A program made the translations under genes and the position numbers. From an uncultured Agathobacter sp. (lineage in GTDB: Bacteria > Bacillota > Clostridia > Lachnospirales > Lachnospiraceae), in assembly GCA_934359755.1 (NCBI GenBank), contig CAKRLV010000016.1, positions 1-56,240 on the forward strand: DNA of 56,240 nt. The letters are read 5' to 3'. Positions 24,050 to 33,158 of this stretch are shown piece by piece. The notes under the pieces were generated by a model. The model made no database searches, was not told the DNA's origin, and saw nothing but the letters and a program-made list of their open reading frames with translations. Numbering within the stretch: position 1 is the first letter of the stretch; each line of letters starts with the position of its first letter.

Positions 24050-25051
24050 ATGAAAAATAGTACTTCTTGTGCGATTATAAGAGATATTTTACCAACATAT
24101 CTTGATGGGCTGACGAGTGATGCGTCAAATAAAATAATTGAGTCTCATATTGAGGAATGTCAGGAATGTAGAAAATTGCTTGCAAATATGCTTGAACCAC
24201 AGATTGATGCAGAGCAGATTCAGGATGAAGAAATAGAAATTGATTTTTTAAGGAAAAATAGAAAACATTCAAAAATAGTAATTGGAGCGGCAGTGCTGAT
24301 TGCTGCAATCAGTATTATTGTGGGATTGTTGGTGCCAGAGTTTACAAGGCATGAGCTTTCGTATGATGATGCACAACTTGAACTGGCTGTAGGAGATGTC
24401 ATTAATGGTGATAAAAATGTGGAGGATGGACTTCTTAGTGTAACAGCAAGAACAAGTGGAACATATGGAATCAGTAATATTGATTTTTCAGAGAAAGATG
24501 GAGTGGTGACAGTAAAAGTAACTGGAGCAAAAGAAAAAATCTGGACGTCATCAGTCTATGAGACAAAGTATAATGCTGCAAAGCAAATTAAAGAGGTAAG
24601 ATATGGCAGCAATACAATTTGGAAAGATGGTGTTACAGCATCTGATGATACCATAAAGATTTTTAAGACAGCGCATCCATATGTAGGGGATCATATCAAA
24701 AATGGGCAGACATTATCAGCGCTTGATGTTTTTAACCAGCTTGGGGAATATACGTTGGAATTGCAGACAAGTGATGAACCATATGGGATGATTATTAAAT
24801 TGAAGAAAGAAATAGACAGCAAGAACGAAAAATACTTTGAAAAATTTATGGGATATGTATCATGCAACTGCCTTGCCGTAATTGACAATTTATCTTATGT
24901 GACTTTTAAATATGATTCAGCGGATGGTGCCAAGGAAGTGACGTGGAATATTAAGCGGGCAGAACAAATTTTAGGCAAGAATGTTAAAGCATATGGAAAG
25001 TCAGAAATTGCGCTTGAAACCCTTAAATGGAACTACTATACAAATCAATAA
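24050..25051 (+). CDS. Anti-sigma factor with zinc-finger HC2 domain
   Basis: The 333-aa protein opens with a putative zinc-finger anti-sigma (ZAS/zf-HC2) domain: Cys7, His33, Cys37 and Cys40 in SCAIIRDILPTYL and HIEECQECRKLL. One membrane segment follows (about 76-94) and then an extracytoplasmic domain of about 240 residues. The ZAS domain binds and inhibits the ECF factor encoded 18 bp upstream; the outer domain would receive the signal. Function well supported; signal unknown. Confidence 0.87.
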   Translation: MKNSTSCAIIRDILPTYLDGLTSDASNKIIESHIEECQECRKLLANMLEPQIDAEQIQDEEIEIDFLRKNRKHSKIVIGAAVLIAAISIIVGLLVPEFTRHELSYDDAQLELAVGDVINGDKNVEDGLLSVTARTSGTYGISNIDFSEKDGVVTVKVTGAKEKIWTSSVYETKYNAAKQIKEVRYGSNTIWKDGVTASDDTIKIFKTAHPYVGDHIKNGQTLSALDVFNQLGEYTLELQTSDEPYGMIIKLKKEIDSKNEKYFEKFMGYVSCNCLAVIDNLSYVTFKYDSADGAKEVTWNIKRAEQILGKNVKAYGKSEIALETLKWNYYTNQ

Positions 25052-25147
25052 CAAATGTTATGCGAATAAAAAATGAATCACTATCCATCCTCGACACAAT
25101 ATATAGGTGAAGATTACAAAGCGACAGAATAAACGGAGGAAACAGCG

Positions 25148-25669
25148 ATGTCATCAAATGATATGGAAAAAATAATACAACTATATGGTGACGATGTTTA
25201 CAGATTCTGTTTCCACCTGGCAGGAAGTCGTGAGGAGGCGGATGATCTTTATCAGGATACTTTTGTAAAAGCTATCCAGTTAAGCCACAAGCTGGATAGT
25301 AGTGGCAATGTAAAAAGTTACCTGATGGGTATTTCCACAAATCTTTGGAAGAACAAGGTAAGAAAGAATAAGCGTAGAAATGAAATTGTACCAGAGATAA
25401 GTTTTGAAAATTCGGAATGGACGATAGGTGAGTCTCCTGATTTATTGGGAGATTATGTAGAAAATGAGATGAAAAATCAGCTTTATCGTGCCGTTTCAAA
25501 TCTTCCCGAAAAACAAAGGATAGTGGTATTACTTCATTATACGCAGGATTACACAGCCAAAGAGATTTCAAAGATTTTACACATACCCAGAGGAACCGTG
25601 CTAAGCCGCCTGGCAAAAGCAAGAGAGAACATTAAACTGGAATTGGAGGGAAAAGGTTATGAAGTATGA
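25148..25669 (+). CDS. ECF-type RNA polymerase sigma factor (third of three)
   Basis: The 173-aa protein has region 2 as EEADDLYQDTFVKAIQLSHK, KSYLMGISTNLWKNKVRKNK after it, and region 4 as LPEKQRIVVLLHYTQDYTAK, then EISKILHIPRGTVLSRLAKA. ACGGAGGAAAC lies before the ATG. It overlaps its membrane partner by 11 bp, the same overlap as in the first module. Confidence 0.92.
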   Translation: MSSNDMEKIIQLYGDDVYRFCFHLAGSREEADDLYQDTFVKAIQLSHKLDSSGNVKSYLMGISTNLWKNKVRKNKRRNEIVPEISFENSEWTIGESPDLLGDYVENEMKNQLYRAVSNLPEKQRIVVLLHYTQDYTAKEISKILHIPRGTVLSRLAKARENIKLELEGKGYEV

Positions 25670-26801
25670 TATAGATGAGTTGATGAAGGAAATTTATCAC
25701 AAAGAAGTAAAGCCAGATGAGATTCTTAACCAGAGAACCCTTCGAAGAATGACGATGAAGGAGAGTGGCGATATGAAGAAATCATGGAGTTATAAGAGAG
25801 TCGTAGCAACTACAGCAGTTGCGTGTGCAGTTATGGTTGGAAGTGTAGGAGTGACTTATGCAGCTATAAATCACACAAGTCTGTTGTCTATATTCAAAGA
25901 CGAAGACAGCAAGGTTCAGGACACGGCTAAGAATCTTATTGAGACAGATATAAAACAGGATAAAGTATCTGATTCAAAGCAGACAGCGTATGCCAATTTC
26001 TCAGTAAGGGAAGCAATTTGTGATAAAAATTCTGTATACGTGCAGGCAGTTGCCAAACCAGCAAAAGCTGATTATCTGCTCGTTCCGTCAGAATGTGTAG
26101 GAGAGCTGGACAAAGTATCTATTGAAAATTTAGGAATAGAAGCAGAAAATACTTCGGAAACTATCAGGCAGTATGCAGATAGAATGCACAAGAAATGTGT
26201 GATCGTAAATATGGCTATTGAGACTGATGCAGGTTCTCAGAGCATAGATTACAGTACAGAAGCAGATGGAACTCTGGTATATAGATTCTCTTTTGAGAAC
26301 GTAGACAAGACCGCTTCACTTAAGTATGTATGTGATACAATAGTGTATACATCGGAAGATGGCAGCGAGAAATCGGCAATCAGAGAGTCTTTTGACTTTG
26401 CACTTACAGATAAATCAGGAGATACAGATACTGTATATTATGTTGCAGATAGTGATAATGTAATCAATGGTACACAGTTAGTCTTAGATGATGTCACAAT
26501 CGAGAACGGTGCACTTGGAATGAATTGTACAGTAAATTATCATACAGTAGATCCAGATGCAAAAGAGTGGGATAAATGGATTTCTACAGACGATTCATCA
26601 GTACTGTTCTATCTATTAGATGAAAATGGAAATATCATAGATTCTAAAGATAGCAGCGGATTAAAGAGTTCTGGTGAAGATGGAAAGATAGTCGAGAAGG
26701 ATGTATATTCACTACAGGAACTTCCAGATACACTTACATTCATGGTAAAGAACTGCATGACGAAAGAGGAGCTTGGTACTGTGACAGTAACCAGAAAATA
26801 G
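25659..26801 (+). CDS. Probable membrane anti-sigma factor (DUF4179-like)
   Basis: The 380-aa protein overlaps the third ECF gene by 11 bp. It has a cytosolic N-terminus of about 45 residues, one membrane segment (about 50-70, VVATTAVACAVMVGSVGVTYA) and a large extracytoplasmic domain with beta-rich repeats, as in DUF4179-type regulators encoded beside ECF factors. It lacks the zinc-finger of the second module. Role inferred from topology, gene order and resemblance. Confidence 0.8.
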   Translation: MKYDIDELMKEIYHKEVKPDEILNQRTLRRMTMKESGDMKKSWSYKRVVATTAVACAVMVGSVGVTYAAINHTSLLSIFKDEDSKVQDTAKNLIETDIKQDKVSDSKQTAYANFSVREAICDKNSVYVQAVAKPAKADYLLVPSECVGELDKVSIENLGIEAENTSETIRQYADRMHKKCVIVNMAIETDAGSQSIDYSTEADGTLVYRFSFENVDKTASLKYVCDTIVYTSEDGSEKSAIRESFDFALTDKSGDTDTVYYVADSDNVINGTQLVLDDVTIENGALGMNCTVNYHTVDPDAKEWDKWISTDDSSVLFYLLDENGNIIDSKDSSGLKSSGEDGKIVEKDVYSLQELPDTLTFMVKNCMTKEELGTVTVTRK

Positions 26802-26832
26802 AACTGAAAGTTATAGCACATATAGTATTATG

Positions 26833-26864
26833 AAGCATAAAGTATAAAGCATAAAGTATAAAGC
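26833..26864 (+). repeat. 14-bp tandem repeat
   Basis: AAGCATAAAGTATA occurs at 26833-26846 and 26847-26860, with a partial third copy (AAGC). It lies between the anti-sigma gene and the terminator. Function not apparent. Confidence 0.85.
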
Positions 26865-26886
26865 AGACCAGTTATTGGAAACAGTA

Positions 26887-26945
26887 AAAATACCGACCTC
26901 AAAGTCAGATTATACAAATATCTGATGATTGAAGGTCGGTATTTT
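26887..26945. terminator. Bidirectional terminator between convergent genes
   Basis: AAAATACCGACCT (26887-26899) pairs perfectly with AGGTCGGTATTTT (26933-26945), and an inner TCAGAT pairs with ATCTGA. It serves the anti-sigma gene (plus) and the chemoreceptor gene (minus), whose stop is 10 bp away. Confidence 0.92.
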
Positions 26946-26954
26946 CATTGTATT

Positions 26955-28739
26955 TTATACAGAAAATCTATCAAGTTTTGTGACAAGATCATGTGAGCGT
27001 GAGGTAAGATCGCTGATATCATTGTCTACTGAATGCATAAGTGCAGTAAGTTCTTCCGTGGAAGCAGTTACTTCCTGACTTGTAGCGGCTGTGTTTTCTG
27101 CACTCTTTTCAAGATCTGCTACCTGCGTAGATACGGAATTGATTTCATTTATAGTATCTGCGATTACGGAAGAAATCTTGGCTACTTTATCATTGGTCTC
27201 GTTGATACCACTTTCGATAAGCGAGAAAGATCCGATTACCTCATTGGTATCCTCTATATTAGTCTGATTGCTGTTTACAACAAGATCAATACACTTGGTA
27301 CATTCATCAAAGCCGGCAACAAGGGCGGTTATGATTGTCTTGATACGCTCGAGTTCGTTAGAGGTATTTTCTGATAATCCTTTTATACTATCAGCGACAA
27401 CAGCGAATCCTTTTCCAGCTTCACCCGCACGCGCAGCCTCGATTGAAGCGTTCAGTGCAAGCAGGTTTGTCTCAGAAGCAATCTCCTCAATACTTGCAAG
27501 AATTTCAGACATCTGTGCAATTGTCTGATTAGTTTCAGCTACTTTTTCGGCAATGGTGGTTACATTTTCTGTCATCTGTGAACTTCCTCTTGCCATAGCT
27601 TCGATGTGGTTCTTCATGCTCTTTGAATTTTCGCTTAGCTGATCAGTGCAGTTACTGATTCCAGCGGCGGCATCAGTGATTTCATCAGTGCCATTTTGAA
27701 TTGCCTGTACAGTGGCAAGCATTTCGTTGATGGAATCTACCTGATGTGATGCTTCATTTGCAACACCTTCTATAGCGGTGGCAATCTGGCTGGTTGCTTC
27801 CATAGCTGAGTCAGTCATTCCCTTTACCCCGTCACTTGAATTTGTTACATCTTTTGAGGTTGTAAGACTGTCTTTTATTATGCCTCGGAAATTCGACATC
27901 GAGTCATTTGTATGTTTTATCATTTCACCCAGTTCATCTGAACGTTTTCCAAATCTGCTGTCGAGTGTTTCTGTCAGGTTACCAGATGAAATATTTTGTA
28001 ATTTACCCTTGATTGTGTCGAGAATCTTTACGAGTCTCTTAATTATAATTACAGATAGTATCATCATGACGACGATAAGCACAATACTTTCACCAATCAT
28101 AATAAGCGTACTGTTGCTAAATGCGCCATTGATTTTCTGTGTATTAGGACTTGCATCAATATTTGCATTGATGTCATCTGTATAACATCCTGTCGTAAGA
28201 ACCCAGTTCCAAGGTTCAAATTCCTTGCTGTACGCAATCTTTGGTGCCTCTGTTTTACCATCTGATTTGGTAAAAATAAATTCATTAAAGCCACCATCTT
28301 TAGCAACTTTCATGATTTCTTGTATAATCATGACACCATTGTTGTCCTGTAGTTCATATCTGTTAGTACCTTCTTTGTCAGGAAGGATTGGATGCATGAC
28401 AAGATTATAATCAGTATCATCTACCCAGATATAGCCATCGCCTTCATCACCATATCTGAGGCTGCGGAGAGTCTCCAGTGCATTTGTTTTGGCTGTATCT
28501 TCATCCATTTTACCGGACTGAAACTGATCATAATAGTACTGTACTATTGTTAATCCAGACTGTACTTGCGATTTGACTTCGGTTTTGTATCCGTCGAGGA
28601 TATCATCATAACGAATCTGTTTGATGGTATTTTCTGTCGAATTGAATATAATTGTGCAAGTGCCTACGAGAATGAGGCATGTCACAAAAACAATTGCAGA
28701 AAATATACTTGATAGCTTTGCTGCTAATGATTTTTTCAT
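26955..28739 (-). CDS. Methyl-accepting chemotaxis protein with single Cache (sCache_2) sensor
   Basis: The 594-aa receptor has TM1 (about 10-30), a periplasmic-side single Cache domain with GDGYIWVDD, MHP and WNWVLTTGCYTDDI motifs (about 40-195), TM2 (about 211-231), a HAMP domain, and a signalling domain with the hairpin tip EIASETNLLALNASIEAARAG. Cache domains of this type often bind small carboxylates or amines. It would control CheA in the chemoreceptor array. No C-terminal CheR-tether pentapeptide is present. GGAGGGG precedes the ATG. Confidence 0.93.
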   Translation of the reverse strand: MKKSLAAKLSSIFSAIVFVTCLILVGTCTIIFNSTENTIKQIRYDDILDGYKTEVKSQVQSGLTIVQYYYDQFQSGKMDEDTAKTNALETLRSLRYGDEGDGYIWVDDTDYNLVMHPILPDKEGTNRYELQDNNGVMIIQEIMKVAKDGGFNEFIFTKSDGKTEAPKIAYSKEFEPWNWVLTTGCYTDDINANIDASPNTQKINGAFSNSTLIMIGESIVLIVVMMILSVIIIKRLVKILDTIKGKLQNISSGNLTETLDSRFGKRSDELGEMIKHTNDSMSNFRGIIKDSLTTSKDVTNSSDGVKGMTDSAMEATSQIATAIEGVANEASHQVDSINEMLATVQAIQNGTDEITDAAAGISNCTDQLSENSKSMKNHIEAMARGSSQMTENVTTIAEKVAETNQTIAQMSEILASIEEIASETNLLALNASIEAARAGEAGKGFAVVADSIKGLSENTSNELERIKTIITALVAGFDECTKCIDLVVNSNQTNIEDTNEVIGSFSLIESGINETNDKVAKISSVIADTINEINSVSTQVADLEKSAENTAATSQEVTASTEELTALMHSVDNDISDLTSRSHDLVTKLDRFSV

Positions 28740-28778
28740 TTGTACCCCTCCAATAGTAATATTAATAATTTAATAAGT

Positions 28779-28784
28779 ATTATA
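28779..28784 (-). promoter_or_regulatory. -10 element upstream of the chemoreceptor
   Basis: A TATAAT on the minus strand lies about 40 bases before the start codon. The -35 region is not clear, and no sigma-D (FliA) type element is seen. Confidence 0.4.
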
Positions 28785-28916
28785 GCACTTTTGTACCACT
28801 AAATAAATACCTATACATAAAAAGTAATACAGATAAAGTTGTTTGAATATGTTAGTAAAAATAAAAAATATACAAAAAAAATGAAATTTTATTTAAAAAA
28901 TAATAAAAATATACAA

Positions 28917-28945
28917 TTGACAAATAAATATTAAAAGACTATTGT
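28917..28945 (+). promoter_or_regulatory. Promoter of the T-box leader
   Basis: TTGACA (28917-28922) is followed after 17 bases by TATTGT (28940-28945). The T-box structural elements begin a few tens of bases downstream. Confidence 0.7.
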
Positions 28946-28964
28946 ATACTTAATTCAACAGTCA

Positions 28965-29286
28965 AATGCGAAGAACAGGAAATGACTTTTTCATAGCACC
29001 GCTTACAGAGAGCCGCTATTAGCTGAGAGACGACACCAAGGAATGAAGAAGCCCTCACCTGCCAGCAGTTTCAATGAAAGATTTAATCAGGTCCAGTAGT
29101 TGAAATCGGTACCCACCGTTACGAGGGCATACCTTCTGATTGGTATCTGCAGACAATCAGGTGGTGGAAGAGAGGTCAAAGTCATTTTGGCAAGCAAAGT
29201 GGTAACGCGGAAGAAAAGCTTTCGTCTTTGCACAGAGATTCTAAGATAATCTTAGGATAGATGTGTATGGACGAAAGCTTTTTTGG
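28965..29286 (+). ncRNA. T-box leader riboswitch controlling cstA
   Basis: The 320-base leader carries the T-box hallmark AAAGTGGTAACGCGG (29196-29210), whose TGGT would pair with an uncharged tRNA acceptor end with discriminator A. A stem I with the AGAGAG GA-motif lies near 29007-29012. A terminator (AAAAGCTTTCGTC at 29214-29226 with GACGAAAGC followed by T at 29270-29284) competes with the antiterminator. The best specifier candidate is CTC in GCCCTCACC (29051-29059), which would mean tRNA-Leu; GCC (Ala) is the second choice. Uncharged tRNA would allow read-through into the transporter gene. T-box identity is strong; the amino acid is tentative. Confidence 0.88.
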
Positions 29287-29349
29287 TTTTGAAACGTTCC
29301 TTTTGCCTGCGATAGTAGGATTTGACTGTAGGGAAAGGAAGGAAAAATT

Positions 29350-31080
29350 ATGAACACATTAGTAATCGTATTAATCGCAGCAGTAGTATTAGTTGCAGCC
29401 TATGCATTTTATGGACGCTGGCTTGCAAAGAAGTGGGGAATTGATCCTAAAGCGCAGACACCAGCCGTGAAGTATGAAGACGGAAAGGATTATGTACCTA
29501 CAAACGGATGGACAGTTTTCTGTCATCAGTTTTCATCTATAGCAGGTGCAGGACCTGTCACGGGTGCTATTCAGGCAGCTGCATTTGGATGGCTTCCAGT
29601 TCTCCTTTGGATATTAATCGGTGGAGTATTCTTTGGAGCAGTAACTGATTTCGGAGCTTTATATGCTTCAGTTAAGAACGAAGGAAAGTCAATGGGTATG
29701 CTCATTGAGAAATACATCGGTAAATTCGGACGTAAGATATTCCTTTTATTCTGCTGGTTATTCACACTTATAGTTATAGCCGCATTTGCAGATATGGTAG
29801 CTGGTACATTCAACGCATATACAGAGGTTGATGGAGTAGTACAGTTAGCAGATGCCGCCAATATAAATGGTTCAGCAGGTGTGGTTTCTATCATGTTTAT
29901 GGTATTTGCTGTAATCTTTGGATTATGCAAAAAGAAATTCAATTTAAGCGGATGGAAGGAAGTTGTATTTGCACTTGTATGTATCGTTCTTTCATTTACA
30001 ATTGGAATGTACTGTCCTTTAATATTTACAAAGAATACATGGAGTTATATCACATTTATTTATATTTTCTTCGCAGCAGTACTTCCAATGTGGTTGTTAA
30101 AGCAGCCTAGAGATTATATGACAACATTCATGTTCGCAGCAATGATTGCAGGTGCTGTAATCGGACTTTGTGTTGCACATCCAACAATGAACCTTCCTGT
30201 ATTTACTGGATTTACAAATGAGAACTTAGGAACATTATTCCCAATCCTTTTTGTAACAGTTGCATGTGGTGCTGTATCTGGTTTCCACAGCCTTGTTTCA
30301 TCAGGAACATCATCTAAGACAGTTGAAAATGAAAAGGATATGTTAAAAGTCGGATACGGAGCAATGGTATTAGAGGGACTTCTTGCAGTAATCGCTCTTT
30401 GCGTAGCTGGTGCAGCAGCAGCCAAAGATGGTACAGCAGCAGTTGGAACTCCATTCCAGATTTTCAGTAGCGGTGTTGCTGGTTTCTTCGAGATGTTTGG
30501 TGTTCCAGTACATGTAGCAACAGTATTTATGACAATGTGTGTATCAGCACTTGCACTTACAAGCTTAGATGCAGTTGCACGTATCGGACGTATGAGTTTC
30601 CAGGAATTATTCAGTGTTGATGATATGGAACATGCAGAGCCATGGAGAAAGCTTCTTTGCAATACATACTTCTCTACAGTAGTTACTTTACTTTGTGGTT
30701 ATGTACTTACTAAGATTGGATATGCAAATATCTGGCCACTTTTCGGATCAGCTAACCAGCTTTTAAGTGCACTTGTACTTACAACACTCTGCGTATTCCT
30801 TAAGGTTACAGGACGTAGCAACAAGATGCTTTTCCCACCACTTATCATCATGCTTTGTGTAACATTTACAGCATTGGTACAGCGTCTTATCGCTATGGTA
30901 TCAGCTATAAAAAATGCAGCAGCAGTTACAATCCCAGCTGGTGAGACAACATGGGGAGCAGTATTTATAGCAAATGGATTGCAGCTTATAATAGCAATTC
31001 TTCTTATAGTACTTGGAGTTATAATTGTTGTTAATTCTGCAAAGAGTTATGTTAGCAGCAAGAAAAATTCAGAACAGTAA
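29350..31080 (+). CDS. cstA: CstA-family peptide/amino-acid-type transporter
   Basis: The 576-aa protein has about 15-16 membrane segments and the CstA signatures CHQFSSIAGAGPVTGAIQAA (about 59-78), GGVFFGAVTDFGALYASVKN and GFHSLVSSGTSSKTVENE. E. coli CstA and YjiY/BtsT take up peptides or pyruvate. Here a T-box leader ties expression to the charging of a tRNA, so import of an amino acid or peptide fits better than pyruvate. Codons are strongly biased toward a preferred set, a sign of high expression. AAGGAAGG precedes the ATG. It stands alone between two chemoreceptor genes and has its own terminator. Confidence 0.9.
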   Translation: MNTLVIVLIAAVVLVAAYAFYGRWLAKKWGIDPKAQTPAVKYEDGKDYVPTNGWTVFCHQFSSIAGAGPVTGAIQAAAFGWLPVLLWILIGGVFFGAVTDFGALYASVKNEGKSMGMLIEKYIGKFGRKIFLLFCWLFTLIVIAAFADMVAGTFNAYTEVDGVVQLADAANINGSAGVVSIMFMVFAVIFGLCKKKFNLSGWKEVVFALVCIVLSFTIGMYCPLIFTKNTWSYITFIYIFFAAVLPMWLLKQPRDYMTTFMFAAMIAGAVIGLCVAHPTMNLPVFTGFTNENLGTLFPILFVTVACGAVSGFHSLVSSGTSSKTVENEKDMLKVGYGAMVLEGLLAVIALCVAGAAAAKDGTAAVGTPFQIFSSGVAGFFEMFGVPVHVATVFMTMCVSALALTSLDAVARIGRMSFQELFSVDDMEHAEPWRKLLCNTYFSTVVTLLCGYVLTKIGYANIWPLFGSANQLLSALVLTTLCVFLKVTGRSNKMLFPPLIIMLCVTFTALVQRLIAMVSAIKNAAAVTIPAGETTWGAVFIANGLQLIIAILLIVLGVIIVVNSAKSYVSSKKNSEQ

Positions 31081-31107
31081 TATGCACAAGCATTTGTGTT
31101 ATTTTGA

Positions 31108-31138
31108 GTGTAGCAGCTTTAGGACTGCTACACTTTTT
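31108..31138 (+). terminator. Rho-independent terminator of cstA
   Basis: GTGTAGCAG pairs perfectly with CTGCTACAC around an eight-base loop, followed by TTTTT. It starts 28 bp after the stop codon. Confidence 0.93.
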
Positions 31139-31165
31139 GTTTTTTAAGAAAATTCATTTCGTTGC

Positions 31166-31189
31166 AGTTCACATTGTTAGGTGTGAACT
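31166..31189. promoter_or_regulatory. Perfect inverted repeat upstream of a chemoreceptor
   Basis: AGTTCACA and TGTGAACT form a perfect 8-bp inverted repeat with an eight-base spacer. There is no T run after it, so it is more like an operator than a terminator. It lies 108 bp before the chemoreceptor start. Confidence 0.5.
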
Positions 31190-31296
31190 ATAAATTCTTT
31201 TCAGATAGTGCTTGATTACGACGTGCGTAATGGTTGAAAAAGGATATAAAACATGGTACTATATTCTCATATTTTAAATGAAGCGGAGGTTTGAAT

Positions 31297-32988
31297 ATGG
31301 CACAGAAGAGTTCAAAAAGGCGTGGAACTTTTGCGACTAAAATAATACTGGTTGTTATAATTGCAGTAGTACTTACAAATGGAATTAGTCTTGTGTTTAT
31401 TCTCGAAAATTCAAAGACACAAATCAGGAAGAGTACTACAGATACTATGATTGATATGGTGAATGCATCATCTAAGATAGTTATGAATTCAATTAAAGAG
31501 CAAGGTGTGGAGGATCTTTCGTATGAGCAGTATGCTGACTGTCTGGAAGGGATGTCTCTTGAAGACATGGATAGTTCGTATGTATATGTGGTTAAGAATG
31601 ATGGAACCATGCTATATCATCCAAACAAGGATAAAGTAGGACAGCCTGTTGAGAATATGGTAGTAAAAGGCGTCGTAGAACAGATTCAAAGTGGCAATAT
31701 ACCACCTGCCACAGTTGCAGAATATGATTTTAATGGAGTTACAAAGTTCTCAGCTTATTCGGTACTTGAGAATCAGAATATAGTAGTAATAACAGCGGAT
31801 GAGTCTGAGGCATTGTCAGGAATCGGTACAATAACAGCCGGGGCTGTTGGTATAGTTGTTGTTATAGAGATATTTGCAATTATATGTTCATTTATAATAG
31901 GCATAAGACTCATGAAGCCACTTGTAAAGCTTAGTGCCATTATAGAAGAGGTTGCTAACGGAGATATTGATGCTGATTTTAGCGGAGTTAAAGAGTCAAA
32001 TGATGAGGTTGGTCTTATTGTAATAAAGATGAAAGAACTGACCAATTCGCTTGGCGGTATTGTTGGAAAGATTAAGCAGTCGAGTGATTCGATGAATGTG
32101 AATAGTAAAGAACTCAATACCACAAGTAATCAGACTTTAGCTGCAAATGATGAGATATCAAAAGCTGTAGAGGAAGTTGCAGAGGGGTCTACAGGAATGG
32201 CAACCTCTATTATGGCAATAAATGACAATCTCGGAGAGATGAGTTCTGAGGCACAGGTTATTGACAGTTCAGTATCTGATATTAAGAAGCAGACTGCGAC
32301 GGTTCAGGACAGCAGCAGGAATATGAATGAGAAGATGCGAAAGATGCAGAATAGCAGCCAGAACATGGATGAAGGTATTTCAACAATTGCTATGCGTATC
32401 CAGAAGGTAAATGAGATTGTTGACCAGGTTGGAAATATCATATCAGTAATTGAAGGTATTTCGGGAGAGACAAATCTCCTTTCACTGAATGCTTCAATCG
32501 AGGCTGCAAGAGCTGGTGAGGCAGGAAAAGGATTTGCTGTTGTAGCACAGGAAATCAGGGTGTTATCCGATAATACTAATGAAGAATTAGGCAATATTAG
32601 ACAGATTATAACAACTCTCGTAGAGGAATGTCAGTATTGTGTACAGGCATCAAATACAATAGTAGAGGATAATGCAAAGCAGAAAGAAGAGATAGAGGCT
32701 GTGCTGTCAGAGTTTGATATACTTGATGAGCAGATTCAAAAGACAGCTGAGAAAGCTAATGATATCCAGAATCTTGTATCAGAGATGGTTAAGCTTAACA
32801 ATCAGATTACTACCAGCAGCAATAGCCTGACCGATGTAAGTGCAGCAAATGCAGCGGCGACAGAAGAGATGACTGCTAATATCCAGGAACTGAATGCAAT
32901 GATGCATGGTGTATCGGAGATGGCTGGACAGATGGATTCACAGTCAACAGATTTGAAAGATGCTCTGTCATATTTTCATAATAGATAA
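31297..32988 (+). CDS. Methyl-accepting chemotaxis protein with single Cache-like sensor
   Basis: The 563-aa receptor starts at ATG 31297, seven bases after GGAGG; an upstream TTG two codons earlier is unlikely. TM1 is at about 14-34, an extracytoplasmic Cache-like domain with SSYVYVVKNDGTMLYHPNKD follows, and TM2 (about 183-205) leads to HAMP. The signalling hairpin is GISGETNLLSLNASIEAARA. The sensor is shorter than in the other two receptors and lacks the WNWVLTTG motif of the receptor at 26955, so the ligand probably differs. Ligand unknown. Confidence 0.93.
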   Translation: MAQKSSKRRGTFATKIILVVIIAVVLTNGISLVFILENSKTQIRKSTTDTMIDMVNASSKIVMNSIKEQGVEDLSYEQYADCLEGMSLEDMDSSYVYVVKNDGTMLYHPNKDKVGQPVENMVVKGVVEQIQSGNIPPATVAEYDFNGVTKFSAYSVLENQNIVVITADESEALSGIGTITAGAVGIVVVIEIFAIICSFIIGIRLMKPLVKLSAIIEEVANGDIDADFSGVKESNDEVGLIVIKMKELTNSLGGIVGKIKQSSDSMNVNSKELNTTSNQTLAANDEISKAVEEVAEGSTGMATSIMAINDNLGEMSSEAQVIDSSVSDIKKQTATVQDSSRNMNEKMRKMQNSSQNMDEGISTIAMRIQKVNEIVDQVGNIISVIEGISGETNLLSLNASIEAARAGEAGKGFAVVAQEIRVLSDNTNEELGNIRQIITTLVEECQYCVQASNTIVEDNAKQKEEIEAVLSEFDILDEQIQKTAEKANDIQNLVSEMVKLNNQITTSSNSLTDVSAANAAATEEMTANIQELNAMMHGVSEMAGQMDSQSTDLKDALSYFHNR

Positions 32989-33014
32989 TTCTGGAATATC
33001 CTTATAATAAGTCG

Positions 33015-33043
33015 AAAAGCAGGACATAATGTCCTGCTTTTTT
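33015..33043 (+). terminator. Rho-independent terminator
   Basis: AAAGCAGGACAT pairs with ATGTCCTGCTTT around a short AA loop, followed by more T. It ends the chemoreceptor transcript. Confidence 0.93.
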
Positions 33044-33158
33044 GACGTATTTCGACAATTTTTTTGAGGAATAATGTTATGATTAAATGGTCAAAATGTA
33101 TCATGTTATATTTAGTTACAGGCATTAGAAAAAAGGATATTGTACGGGAGTAATATAA

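Noticed and set aside
27778..28185. Plus-strand ORF of 135 codons inside the chemoreceptor gene
   Set aside because: It is a shadow of the strongly supported minus-strand receptor gene; there is no ribosome site or domain.
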